Shown here: one piece after another, positions 44,959 through 53,948 of the stretch
Layout: the number at the start of each line of letters is the position of its first letter
How positions within the stretch are numbered: the first letter of the stretch is position 1
DNA from: Bacteroidota bacterium
GTDB taxonomy: Bacteria > Bacteroidota > Bacteroidia > B-17B0 > Aurantibacillaceae
NCBI GenBank assembly: GCA_013298715.1
Contig: JAAFIQ010000018.1
Coordinates: 1 to 64,000, forward strand
Length of the DNA: 64,000 bases
Direction of reading: 5' to 3'
Notes under the pieces: generated by a model
Told to the model about the DNA's origin: nothing
What the model saw: the letters and a program-made list of their open reading frames with translations, nothing else
The model's database searches: none
Translations under genes and position numbers: made by a program

Positions 44959-45948
44959 TTATTGAATCTGGTTTTGCAAAACTTTGTCTGGATTTGCTAA
45001 TACAAAGTTGATTGCAAGTTTGCAGTCCTTAGCCACAGTTTTGTTGAGTTCATTAAACCATATAGGCTGCACCTCATTACGCATATACATATAAAGTGCA
45101 AACAAGTAGCCCCAATCTGCAAACGAAAGATAGCCAAGTGTATTGCTTTGCCAGCTCGTTTGAAACCCGTCGCCTTCTCTTCTAAAAGTCAGAACCATAT
45201 CTGAATTAAATAAACCAAAACCGTAAAAGAGCGGGAGCATATCTGTTAATTCTTCTGAATTCTCGTTCATGCGTCCTTCTCCTAATAATTTTATGTGCGA
45301 AAACTCGTGAGCTATTGTAGCAATTACCCTCTCAACATCCTTATGAATTGTATCGACAAAAGCCACTTTGAACTTGCCATCAATGCCTTTGCCATAATAC
45401 AAACCAGCGCCAGCTGTCTCCCTATTTTCTGAATCTATCGATGATGGATCTACTGGTTTAGCCCCTTCAAAAAACTCAATATCCAATGTTTCTGGGTTAA
45501 TATCCATAACTTTCGCAATTTTATGCGCCAGAGGAATTATTTCTGAAATATCATTTATTTCAATAGGGAAAATAGGATGATCACGTGTTAAAATTGGTTT
45601 ATTTATAATGTCTTTTCCAAATAGTTCTAAAACATAGAGAAAAGCATCGTCGATTGATTGCCGTCTTTCCTCATTAAGCGGTAAGCCTGGGATAAGGAAT
45701 TCTCCTTCAAATTGCATTAAATCTTCTCTAAACATAGTGTCCTTAGTAAATTTAACTCCATCATCAGGGTCTCCATTAACTAACTCGTCTAACTCATCCA
45801 ATTCCAAAGGTTCACCATCCAAATATAGCCTCTCATCTTCTAGGCTATCCCGAAGTTTTGCATTTTGCTTTTTTCTAAGTCTATATTCATATAAAAACCA
45901 AAGCCCTAAAGCTAACACAATACCAGCACTGATACTATATACAGACAT
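44959..45948 (-). CDS. Membrane-anchored metallopeptidase-like protein
   Basis: 329 residues. An N-terminal transmembrane helix (SISAGIVLALGLWFLYEYRL) is followed by an acidic region (EPLELDELDELVNGDPDDGV). A zinc-peptidase motif HEFSH (His214, Glu215, His218) comes next, with EELTD (Glu232, Glu233, Asp236) 14 residues on, a plausible third ligand as in gluzincins. No named family is recognised and the substrate is unknown. The rest is alpha/beta without repeats. It is monocistronic. Confidence 0.7.
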   Translation of the reverse strand: MSVYSISAGIVLALGLWFLYEYRLRKKQNAKLRDSLEDERLYLDGEPLELDELDELVNGDPDDGVKFTKDTMFREDLMQFEGEFLIPGLPLNEERRQSIDDAFLYVLELFGKDIINKPILTRDHPIFPIEINDISEIIPLAHKIAKVMDINPETLDIEFFEGAKPVDPSSIDSENRETAGAGLYYGKGIDGKFKVAFVDTIHKDVERVIATIAHEFSHIKLLGEGRMNENSEELTDMLPLFYGFGLFNSDMVLTFRREGDGFQTSWQSNTLGYLSFADWGYLFALYMYMRNEVQPIWFNELNKTVAKDCKLAINFVLANPDKVLQNQIQ

Positions 45949-46135
45949 TTAACAAATTTATAAATAATATTTAGAAAGTGAGGGTCTGAAAGTTAAGTGC
46001 CAATTATAAAAAGCATAATTTTAGTTACAAACTTATTAACGATAAGGATAAAAGAGTACTATTTAAAAAATTTTAATTGTTTGAATTTTAAAATTAGAAA
46101 TGAGTTTTAAATATTCATCACGTTTAACCACTCAA

Positions 46136-48430
46136 TTATTCTTTCACAATTTTAGAAACTTTTAAATTTACATTTTTAGTATCACTTACTTTAACCAGGT
46201 AGATGCCACTGTTTAATTGTTCAACCGGAATTAACAGCTTACCAGTATTTTGTAAGTTGTTAAAGTTTTGTTTTATTATTTCTTTTCCAGTTAAATCAAA
46301 CAAGGTAATTATTAAATCTTTAGGGCTATTTTCAAAATTATAATTAATCGCACAGGTTTCTTTTACGAAACTTTGTACTGAAACAAGAGAATTAGAAGTG
46401 TTGTTTTTTAAAGACGTAACTATACCTCCGCAAATTCCTACCGATGCAGTGTAAGGCACAGTATTGTATTGTGTGATGGTAATATTAACCGGTAAAGCCG
46501 GATTTAGTGCTTGCGTTAAATTAATAGTTGAAACACTGCTTGATAAAATTGAAGATCCAATTACTTGATTATTTTGGCTGATTGCAGCATAGGTGTTCAG
46601 GCTATATGTGGATGATATGCTGAATGTTGTTGCATTCGCATCAATACAATTATCGTGTGTAGCAACAATGTTTGAAGGCGATGCAGATCTAAAGGTACAG
46701 CTTGGGTCGCCAAACATAACCCATGTTTCCATTACTTCTTTACCAGTTGCGGTAGGGTATTTATCTAGCATACTCATTTGTCCGCAATAAAATAATCCTC
46801 CTAAAGTAAATTTTTTATTATTTGCATATTGGTTTGAAATAATATCGCCAATTTCATCTTGCGTTTGCATAGGTTCAGCCCAAGCCATTAATATACTTGA
46901 ACCACAAGATGCAATTGCGCCTTTAGGGCCTAACGTTCCGCTACCTGACGCTCGAACAAATGCTTCACTAAAGCAAGTCCCGTTAATAAAAGTTCCATTG
47001 TTACAAGCCACTTGTAAGCTAAATGGATATTTACCGTAATTGGTAGCTGCATTAATATTGCTAATTGCGTAGTTACTGGTAGCGCATGAGTTTTGAGAGC
47101 CGTGCCCGCTATACAAAAAAATACCCGCTCCACTGTTTACTGCATTGCTAACAATAGTTGGGTTAGGGTCTCCCGGGGCATCGTTGCCTCCGTGTGTACT
47201 ATCGTAAAATTCGTGGAAATAATTATAACCAGCGCCACTTGTTAATTTGTTACCAATGTTTCTTATATGCACCCAATCCGCTTCGCCATCATCGCCGTAG
47301 CCATAACCTTCGTTAGAGCCTATGCCAATTCCTTTACCCCACCAATTACCAATTGTAGGAGTTTTTTCGTACTCTAACGTACGATTTACCATCGTTGTTA
47401 TTTCATTAACGGTAGTGCCAGAAAATCTTCCAACCATTACTTCCGGGTACCAGTCATTACCAGCCAACATGCCATATTTAGTATCACTCCATTTTGTTTC
47501 ACTACCAGCAGGTCCTGCATTAAAAGCGTTTATTTGTTCGTGGTCGCCAACTAAAAGTACATACAATAAGTTTGGGTTTTGCGAATAATAGGTTTGAATG
47601 TAAGATAAAATACTAGCTTGTGTAGACCCAGTAACGGCAGAACTTACCATTTTTGTTGAAATTCCCTTTTGATTTTTCCAATTCACAAATGCTTGCATAT
47701 TGTTTGTAAATGTTGGATGAGAGATGATTAACATGCTCCCAAATTCGTTTATAGGTGTGTATTGCACGCGGTTTAAACCCTTATTTGCTGAAGTTAAATT
47801 AATAAATTGGTTTTGTAAAAGTTCCGCCTCTTCATTAGAAGTAAATTCAGGATCTTCTAATTTTACTTTACTATTTCGGTTAGTAACATAAGTTATTTTT
47901 GCTACAATTGTTTGGTATACTCTAACAGTATTGCTCACAGGATTTACCTGCACAGGATAAAAACTTATGCTAGCTCCTTTTTGGTGTCTTAAATCGTAAG
48001 AGGAAGTTACTTCGCAAACTGTAGTTGGATAGAATTCGTTTTTTGAATAGGCACTGCCGAAGGTATATGGAACCGAATTTGGATCGATATTACGAGTTAA
48101 ACTTCCTTTTGATGGGGCAACTGCGTAATTTGTAATCTCTTTAAATTGGCTTGAAATTATTTGAATATTAGGTTTTGCATTTGAAGGCAAAGCTATTGAT
48201 ACAGCATTGCGTAATACTTGTGGAAATCCTGCATTTAAAACTGGAACGCAATTTTGGTTATAAAGTTTATTGTAATTAGTGCCGTTTATGTTTACAACTT
48301 GTTGTTTTAATTCGCCAAATGTAAATTCAAGTGTTACTGAATTAGCATCAGATATTAATACTTTAACTCCATCTTTAGCAGTTAAAATTGTTGTGAAAAG
48401 TAATGATACAAGAAGTGAAAGTTTTTTCAT
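46136..48430 (-). CDS. Gingipain-like C25 cysteine protease with A-type T9SS sorting domain
   Basis: 764 residues. Signal peptide MKKLSLLVSLLFTTILTAKD is followed by a propeptide (about 20-225) and a C25 catalytic domain (about 230-610). Catalytic His443 lies in YSGHGSQNSC and Cys476 in LQVACNNGTF. Calcium- and substrate-site segments LVGDHEQ and YPEVMVGRFSG are also typical. A beta-sandwich follows, then the A-type T9SS C-terminal domain (SPKDLIITLFDLTGKEI ... GIYLVKVSDTKNVNLKVSK). The propeptide and catalytic pair are intact, so it should be an active secreted protease. It is monocistronic. Members of C25 outside Porphyromonas include PorU-like sortases, but the sorting domain here argues for cargo. 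Confidence 0.92.
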   Translation of the reverse strand: MKKLSLLVSLLFTTILTAKDGVKVLISDANSVTLEFTFGELKQQVVNINGTNYNKLYNQNCVPVLNAGFPQVLRNAVSIALPSNAKPNIQIISSQFKEITNYAVAPSKGSLTRNIDPNSVPYTFGSAYSKNEFYPTTVCEVTSSYDLRHQKGASISFYPVQVNPVSNTVRVYQTIVAKITYVTNRNSKVKLEDPEFTSNEEAELLQNQFINLTSANKGLNRVQYTPINEFGSMLIISHPTFTNNMQAFVNWKNQKGISTKMVSSAVTGSTQASILSYIQTYYSQNPNLLYVLLVGDHEQINAFNAGPAGSETKWSDTKYGMLAGNDWYPEVMVGRFSGTTVNEITTMVNRTLEYEKTPTIGNWWGKGIGIGSNEGYGYGDDGEADWVHIRNIGNKLTSGAGYNYFHEFYDSTHGGNDAPGDPNPTIVSNAVNSGAGIFLYSGHGSQNSCATSNYAISNINAATNYGKYPFSLQVACNNGTFINGTCFSEAFVRASGSGTLGPKGAIASCGSSILMAWAEPMQTQDEIGDIISNQYANNKKFTLGGLFYCGQMSMLDKYPTATGKEVMETWVMFGDPSCTFRSASPSNIVATHDNCIDANATTFSISSTYSLNTYAAISQNNQVIGSSILSSSVSTINLTQALNPALPVNITITQYNTVPYTASVGICGGIVTSLKNNTSNSLVSVQSFVKETCAINYNFENSPKDLIITLFDLTGKEIIKQNFNNLQNTGKLLIPVEQLNSGIYLVKVSDTKNVNLKVSKIVKE

Positions 48431-48569
48431 AGTGAGAATTTTTTTATAATACTAAGTTAGTGAAATATTATCGAATTCGCAATAGTCCCTTGGGTATATT
48501 TTTAAGCGAAAGGTAATTTAAAGTAAAAAGTGACGTTATTCTTTAAGTGGCTTTAGTGGCTGAAGAATT

Positions 48570-49142
48570 ATGAAGTACTTTTTTTTGATATTGGGAACAA
48601 TCTTCTCAATGAGGTTTTATAGTCAGCTAGGCTCAAAGGAGAGATGGAAACTCCAAGTAGGTCATAGTTCCCTACTATCTTTCGAAAGAATTTCGTGTAT
48701 TAACCTACGCTATGTTTCTCCTCGATTCAAATGGAGTAATTATGAGATGACAGAAGAAGATGAGAAGCAAGCAGAAAAATTTAAAAATGCTCGTTTTATG
48801 TCCGAATTAATTTATTTATACCCAATAAAGGTGTTATGTGTAGGCTTGAATATGCAACATAGGCTGGTTTATAAAAAACATTTTAGCTTAGATTTATATG
48901 GTGGTATAAAAATTTTTGCTGTTGGAAGTGATAAATTTTCAATTAATCATTTTACCAATACCAATGATATTTGGTATCTAAACTTTGGTATTCTCTGCCT
49001 GTTTGATTTAGGCATAATTTCGCCTTATGCTGATTTAAGTGGCGACGGTATTTTTACATTAGGTGCTGAATTTAACCTTCATAAGCTTTATAGAAAAACA
49101 AAGAAAAGGTATAATTTAAATAAGCCTAAAGTTAAATCCTAA
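48570..49142 (+). CDS. Exported outer-membrane-like protein of unknown function
   Basis: 190 residues with signal peptide MKYFFLILGTIFSMRFYSQL. Beta strands with aromatic ends alternate (LRYVSPRFKW, LCVGLNMQHRLVYKKHFSL, YGGIKIFAVG, WYLNFGILCLFDLG, TLGAEFNLHKLY), as in a small outer-membrane barrel. No family recognised. It ends in a basic tail. A relic of the dispersed repeat lies 38 bp past its stop. Confidence 0.65.
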   Translation: MKYFFLILGTIFSMRFYSQLGSKERWKLQVGHSSLLSFERISCINLRYVSPRFKWSNYEMTEEDEKQAEKFKNARFMSELIYLYPIKVLCVGLNMQHRLVYKKHFSLDLYGGIKIFAVGSDKFSINHFTNTNDIWYLNFGILCLFDLGIISPYADLSGDGIFTLGAEFNLHKLYRKTKKRYNLNKPKVKS

Positions 49143-49179
49143 AAATAGAGTTATAGTGGAGAACTGTATTTGATTAAGT

Positions 49180-49197
49180 TGGGTTGACTCAAAATGT
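49180..49197 (+). repeat. Relic end of the dispersed repeat
   Basis: TGGGTTGACTCAAAATGT matches 16 of 18 bases of the end AGGGTTCACTCAAAATGT of the repeat at 44445. Nothing further inward is recognisable, so it would be a decayed or truncated copy. Like the others it lies downstream of a gene in the same orientation. Confidence 0.35.
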
Positions 49198-49270
49198 TTT
49201 TGTGAAGGAATAAAAAGTCAGATTTTGTATTTTTAAACTATAAAATAGCCGAAGCTATTGCTTTTAAATT

Positions 49271-50002
49271 TCAAAAATTTCTATCGCTGTCCCAAATACT
49301 ACTGCTGAAATTTTTTGAGAAAGTAAACGTGTAATAAGCTGTTACCCCAAAGTTAAATATCAGTAAATGAAAAAAAGTTGCAATTCTATACCCGCTCCAA
49401 TAAGGAACGTTTTTTACGTTTAGTGCAATTAACCCGGATGGTAAACACAATGTAATAATTAAAGTAAGTACTAAAAGGGTTATAAACAATGTTTCAAACG
49501 ATCGCAGTGGCCAATTTCTATATTTTCTATCTTTCTTAAAAAGATTACCCCATTGATGTATTAAATAATAATTACCATTTAAAGTTGGAGCAAACATAAC
49601 GCAACATTCATTTTTGGTATTTTTTCCAAAAGCTTCAAGCGGCGCAAGTACTTTAAAACCTTCTAACTCTTTTCCAAATTTGGAATTCAAGTCTTTAATT
49701 TTTAAAATTGCTTCATACGGAAATTCAGCTTTAAAGTGTTGACTTTCAAGAAATCTTAGTCGATAAATTATAGCTAATTCTTTAATTTCGTTTAAGGTGT
49801 ATAAATAATCTTGATCTACCTCATTATCATTTAACTTTTTAAAGGTATCGTTGTATAAAGTTAAATTATCAAGAATTTTTTTGTGCTTAAATAAATCATC
49901 GTTTAAAATTTGTTTGGCTTCTTGTAATAAGCCGTCGGCCACAGTGCGGCGTTTATCTTTTAATTTACTGAGCTCTTGATTAATGTTTATTTTTGAGAAC
50001 AT
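49271..50002 (-). CDS. Membrane protein with N-terminal coiled coil
   Basis: 243 residues. The first 100 are charged and helical (INQELSKLKDKRRTVADGLL, LDNLTLYNDTFKKL). A folded cytoplasmic segment with LNGNYYLIHQWGNLFKKDRK follows, then two transmembrane helices (SFETLFITLLVLTLIITLCL and IATFFHLLIFNFGVTAYYTF). No family recognised. It lies 11 bp downstream of an outer-membrane barrel gene on the same strand, probably an operon of envelope genes. Confidence 0.7.
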   Translation of the reverse strand: MFSKININQELSKLKDKRRTVADGLLQEAKQILNDDLFKHKKILDNLTLYNDTFKKLNDNEVDQDYLYTLNEIKELAIIYRLRFLESQHFKAEFPYEAILKIKDLNSKFGKELEGFKVLAPLEAFGKNTKNECCVMFAPTLNGNYYLIHQWGNLFKKDRKYRNWPLRSFETLFITLLVLTLIITLCLPSGLIALNVKNVPYWSGYRIATFFHLLIFNFGVTAYYTFTFSKNFSSSIWDSDRNF

Positions 50003-50013
50003 AGGTCATTTTT

Positions 50014-50739
50014 TTAGTACGGTATTATAGCAATGCCAACAGTGTAAGGTGTTATGCCACTTGGGCCTCTGCCTTCATTGAAAACTTCGCTGATGTAATA
50101 ACAAGCGGTAAGGCAAATTTGTTCATAGCCAATTCTGAAATTTACGCCATATCTTAAATAATTAACATTTTTGATGTCGTAAATTCTAATTTTTCCATCA
50201 TTATCTCTAATCGATCTAAAATCGTTTACAACATACCCAATTTTACCACCTAAATGTACTTTAAATTGCCTGTCGGTTTTAGTTCTAAATCTAAACTCCA
50301 AAGGAATTTCCAATATTTTTTGTGCAAATCTATTTAGTGTAACTGGCCTATTAAATGGCGTAAGTACTGTATTGAGTTGGGTGGTAATGCTATCTCTTAC
50401 ATAAGCAAAATCAACGTTACTGTGGAAATTATGGCTTAACAATCCTATTCCGTAGCCAAAACTAAACGACGATTTGCCAAAAGGTTTATCAAACATAAAG
50501 GCAAAATTAAAGCCAATGCTTCTCTCGTATTGTGGTTTTACATTTTCGGCAAGTCCCAAAAAACCCGTGTGATTAATTTCTAAAATTAATCTATCATGTG
50601 GATCTGACTTATAGTTTTTTAAATCGTAAATGCCTTTTGTTTTTTTCTTATCGCTTGGTTTTATGCTATCTTTTTTTGTTTGAGAAAAACTGGCTAAGGT
50701 TAAAACCAAGAAAAATATATTTAATGCAAAAGGTTTCAC
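50014..50739 (-). CDS. Outer-membrane beta-barrel protein (OMP_b-brl_2-like)
   Basis: 241 residues with signal peptide MKPFALNIFFLVLTLASFSQ, a Lys/Asp-rich linker, then amphipathic strands (DRLILEINHTGFLG, SIGFNFAFMFDKPF, SFSFGYGIGLLSHNF, ILEIPLEFRFRTKT, FKVHLGGKIGYVVND, LRYGVNFRIGYEQI) ending TVGIAIIPY, where the aromatic C-terminus is usual for barrels. This is the porin-like family of unknown cargo common in Bacteroidota. First gene of a two-gene unit with the membrane protein at 49271. Confidence 0.8.
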   Translation of the reverse strand: MKPFALNIFFLVLTLASFSQTKKDSIKPSDKKKTKGIYDLKNYKSDPHDRLILEINHTGFLGLAENVKPQYERSIGFNFAFMFDKPFGKSSFSFGYGIGLLSHNFHSNVDFAYVRDSITTQLNTVLTPFNRPVTLNRFAQKILEIPLEFRFRTKTDRQFKVHLGGKIGYVVNDFRSIRDNDGKIRIYDIKNVNYLRYGVNFRIGYEQICLTACYYISEVFNEGRGPSGITPYTVGIAIIPY

Positions 50740-50764
50740 AGAAAATCAAATATAAGAAAAAAAT

Positions 50765-50790
50765 AAACGCCACAATAATTTGTGGCGTTT
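50765..50790 (-). terminator. Intrinsic terminator of SPFH-GYF gene
   Basis: AAACGCCACAA and TTGTGGCGTTT form a perfect 11-bp stem with a 4-nt loop. On the minus strand a T-rich run follows (TTTATTTTTTTC). It lies between the stop at 50818 and the next gene's start at 50739. Confidence 0.85.
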
Positions 50791-50817
50791 AGATTTATTG
50801 TTTCTAACTGTTTTTTC

Positions 50818-51915
50818 TTATACAATTGGAGGAGGAGGAGGAATGTGTGTAAACAATGCTAAAAGCTCTGCCTGAGTATCTGCTGCTGCCCAATTTGCCA
50901 TTCCTGCTTTCCAAACTAATGTTGCTTTTGTGAGTTGACCACTTGCTGCCATGGCTTGTAACTGTTGTAAATTAAATGGCCCCGCTTGAGCACCATTTAC
51001 TACAACATGAAATTGAATGGTTGGCGGAGGAGGAGGAACATTACTGTTTTGTTGGTTCATGTTTTGATTATTAAACATGTTGGTCATCATATTACCCATA
51101 CCCATACCAACGCCCATACCAACACCTGCGCCGCCTAAACCTTGATTTCTGGCAGCATCATCAATTGCATTAGCTGTATTAAATTGAGCTAACTTATTCA
51201 TATCAATTACATTTAAGCGTGAGTAATTGAAAATTTCTTTTTTCAATTCTTCTGGCATGCTTACATTTTCAACCAAAAATTTAGTAATGGTTAACCCGTA
51301 TTCTAAGAAATCGGTGTTTAATTTTTCTTGCCCTAATTTTGATAACTCATCTAGGTTTGCTGCAAACTTTTCTATTGGAATATTTCCTTCGCCAACGGCA
51401 TCGCTAAATTTAGATACAATCATAGTTCTTAACTGCTCTGCAACTTCTGTGGTTGAATACGTTTCATTAGTTCCAGCAATTTCTTTAATAAATTTTCCGG
51501 CATCAGTAACTCTAAAAGAGAAATTACCAAAGCTACGTAACTCAATAAAACCAAAGCGCGCATCGCTTAATGTTATAGGGTTTTTTGTTCCCCATTTTTG
51601 ATCAATAAATTGTTTAGTGCTTACATAAAATATATCTACTTTAAACGGACTATCAAAACCATACTTCCAACCTTTAAGTGTAGTTAGAATAGGCATATTT
51701 TGCGTGGTAAGTGTATGCATTCCTGGTAAAAACACATCAGCAATTTGTCCTTCGTTCATAAACACAGCAACTTGGCTTTCTCTTACCGTAAGCTTTGCAC
51801 CTGTTTTTATTTCGTTTTGATAACGTGGAAATTTCCACACGATAGTGTCATTTGTATTATCAACCCATTCAATAATGTCGATAAATTCATTTCTTAGTTT
51901 GTCAAATAATCCCAT
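50818..51915 (-). CDS. SPFH domain protein with C-terminal GYF_2 domain (YdjI-like)
   Basis: 365 residues. The N-terminus MGLFDKLRNEFIDIIEWVDN leads into an SPFH domain of the bacterial YdjI/virion-core type (ESQVAVFMNEGQIADVFLPG, FGNFSFRVTDAGKFIKEIAG). A Gly/Met/Asn-rich linker (GGAGVGMGVGMGMGNMM) and a proline run follow. The final 70 residues are a GYF_2 domain (QAGPFNLQQLQAMAASGQLT, TLVWKAGMANWAAA). No transmembrane helix is seen. In other bacteria such proteins gather at membranes under stress with phage-shock-type partners. It is monocistronic with a clear terminator. Confidence 0.9.
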   Translation of the reverse strand: MGLFDKLRNEFIDIIEWVDNTNDTIVWKFPRYQNEIKTGAKLTVRESQVAVFMNEGQIADVFLPGMHTLTTQNMPILTTLKGWKYGFDSPFKVDIFYVSTKQFIDQKWGTKNPITLSDARFGFIELRSFGNFSFRVTDAGKFIKEIAGTNETYSTTEVAEQLRTMIVSKFSDAVGEGNIPIEKFAANLDELSKLGQEKLNTDFLEYGLTITKFLVENVSMPEELKKEIFNYSRLNVIDMNKLAQFNTANAIDDAARNQGLGGAGVGMGVGMGMGNMMTNMFNNQNMNQQNSNVPPPPPTIQFHVVVNGAQAGPFNLQQLQAMAASGQLTKATLVWKAGMANWAAADTQAELLALFTHIPPPPPIV

Positions 51916-52043
51916 TTTAGTTTTTTTAATGTAGAGTAAATTTAAGAGTTTTTTACAAATAAAAATAAAAACAAAAAATATTAAGAAATTATAACAAAAC
52001 GAGGATTCGTCTTAGAGATAATCGCCTCTAGGTAAAATAGTTT

Positions 52044-52096
52044 GGTCTCGATACGTTTTTGCCTGTGTAATATTTCCAAGCAAAAACTACTCGACC
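52044..52096. repeat. Imperfect inverted repeat upstream of SPFH-GYF gene
   Basis: GGTCTCGATACGTTTTTGC (52044-52062) pairs imperfectly with GCAAAAACTACTCGACC (52080-52096), with GCAAAAAC perfectly matched at the inner end. GC content is above the local level. It lies between the gldM stop and the SPFH gene start and looks like an intergenic palindromic repeat unit. No T-run for termination. Confidence 0.4.
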
Positions 52097-52130
52097 TGAC
52101 TTTTAAATCGGTGAAATTATTGATTTGGTA

Positions 52131-53798
52131 TTACTTCACAACAATTTTTACCATTGGCATGGCTCTTATTCCATCTGGTGCTTGCACAAAAATATCTTCA
52201 ATATAAATTCTATCGCCTTTTTTAAGTTTAGAAATTTCGCTTGATAAAATACCATTTAAATTATTTCCATTAACAGTGCTGCTTCCTGCCATTTTTCCGT
52301 TTTGAAAAATAGAAATTGTAAATTTTGAAACTTTAAACGGCACATTAAAATCAAAACCACTTAAATCAACACCAATACTACCAAGTGTTTTGGCTTCATT
52401 GCTTGTTACTTCTAAAGTTCCAAACACGCTTTTTCCTAATATGCGCATTGGAGGCGTTGGAAATTTTTTAACTCTGAATTTTTTTGGCGCACCCTGTGTT
52501 TTTGTTCTGTTTGCGGTTCTTTCGGCAACAAAAATTTCTGCTTCACCAGCTCCTGTTACTTTTGCTAGGTAGTTACCATTTCCACTATTTGTAAGTGTGA
52601 TGCCACATCCCTTTCCAGTTACTACTAAATTAGTTGGGGCAACTCCTGCAGCGCTTATGCTTATTGGATTATCAACACCAACATACAATACATTCATTTT
52701 ATCAGCACTTACGGCTACAGCGCTATTTGCAACTACGTATTCGTTTTTGTATTCGTAATATTCATACTTACCTAAACCATTTTTAAATTTAATCCAACCG
52801 TGCACTGTTTTATTTCCAGCAACACTGCTTGGTAACGAAATTTTGCCATTACCTTGTTCCATTGGCAAAACAATGGCTCCTGGGGCTAACTTGCCAGTGG
52901 CGGTATCCATATCTCCTAAAATAAACTCCATGTTATCCGGTTTAAATTCAGTACTGGTTGCGCTTAAAAAAACATCGGCAGTAAAGTTGCTCCCGCTTTG
53001 AACATAGTTGCTCACAGGCACTATTCGTGCTTGAAATGAATTAAACTTAATTGCTAGTTTTCCGCTTGCTGCTGCTAAGGTATTTACCATTTCAGCTTCA
53101 ATGTTTCTAATATCGCTTTGTATTTTTGATAGGTTTGTAATTGTTGCTGCCAGAGGCATGTGATAAAAATTTTTAAACTCCCAATTCATTTTTTTTCCTT
53201 CTTTGTCAAAATTGTTGTCGTTTGGTGTAAATAACTTTATGCGCTCCCGTAATATTTTTGCGTCTTGCTCAGGGAGTTTTAATCCTTCTTTACTTTCCAT
53301 GCTTGTAATTAAATCATTCAAATCTTTTGCCAAGCCATTCATTTTTGTTTTTAATTCGTTTGCGCTAAATTGCCCTGTTTTAGCCTCAGTATCCCCATCG
53401 CCTAATAAAAAATAAGTTGGTTTGTCGTAATCATCTAATCTATTCACATTTTTTAATTTCATAGTGTCTGCCCCAACTTTTGCTTCGGTGTACAATTGTA
53501 CTTGTTGTTTTAAAATATCAATATAATCATAAGTTTTTTGTGTTAACTCTGTTACTTTAATTGCTTTTTGGTAGTAAGGTTTAACTTCAGGATGTCCGCT
53601 ACTTTCAGCTTCTTTAAAGGCTTTTAGCGTTAACTTTGTATTGTTTGTAAAATTCCTATTTGTAGTTTCAATGTTTTCGTTAATGGTTACAAAGCCGTTT
53701 AGCACTTCTTTGCTAACATTTAGGGCTAGCAGGCACGTTAGTACTAGGTACATCATACCTATCATTTTTTGGCGAGGGGTTTCTTTTGCATGACTCAT
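52131..53798 (-). CDS. gldM: GldM/PorM type IX secretion motor protein
   Basis: 555 residues, normal for GldM. Conserved N-terminus KETPRQKMIGMMYLVLTCLL with one transmembrane helix, then a helical and Ig-like periplasmic region (FTPNDNNFDKEGKKMNWEFK, TVHGWIKFKNGLG, YEYKNEYVVA, MNVLYVGVDNPI) and ending GIRAMPMVKIVVK. GldM spans the periplasm and, with GldL in the inner membrane, uses the proton gradient to drive T9SS export and gliding. Usually it is encoded as gldK-gldL-gldM-gldN; here neither gldL nor gldN flanks it, so this is either a dispersed core gene or a second GldM. Confidence 0.9.
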   Translation of the reverse strand: MSHAKETPRQKMIGMMYLVLTCLLALNVSKEVLNGFVTINENIETTNRNFTNNTKLTLKAFKEAESSGHPEVKPYYQKAIKVTELTQKTYDYIDILKQQVQLYTEAKVGADTMKLKNVNRLDDYDKPTYFLLGDGDTEAKTGQFSANELKTKMNGLAKDLNDLITSMESKEGLKLPEQDAKILRERIKLFTPNDNNFDKEGKKMNWEFKNFYHMPLAATITNLSKIQSDIRNIEAEMVNTLAAASGKLAIKFNSFQARIVPVSNYVQSGSNFTADVFLSATSTEFKPDNMEFILGDMDTATGKLAPGAIVLPMEQGNGKISLPSSVAGNKTVHGWIKFKNGLGKYEYYEYKNEYVVANSAVAVSADKMNVLYVGVDNPISISAAGVAPTNLVVTGKGCGITLTNSGNGNYLAKVTGAGEAEIFVAERTANRTKTQGAPKKFRVKKFPTPPMRILGKSVFGTLEVTSNEAKTLGSIGVDLSGFDFNVPFKVSKFTISIFQNGKMAGSSTVNGNNLNGILSSEISKLKKGDRIYIEDIFVQAPDGIRAMPMVKIVVK

Positions 53799-53948
53799 AA
53801 TAAAATTATTTAGTGGTTATGCTTTCTATAAATTATTAGTTAAAAAAAGTTACAGACTTTATTTTTTTGAACATGTTGTAACTTTTTTGAATTTCTGCAT
53901 TTCGCTCAATTTTTCACAATGGATTAAAATTTATTTTATCTTTATTTC

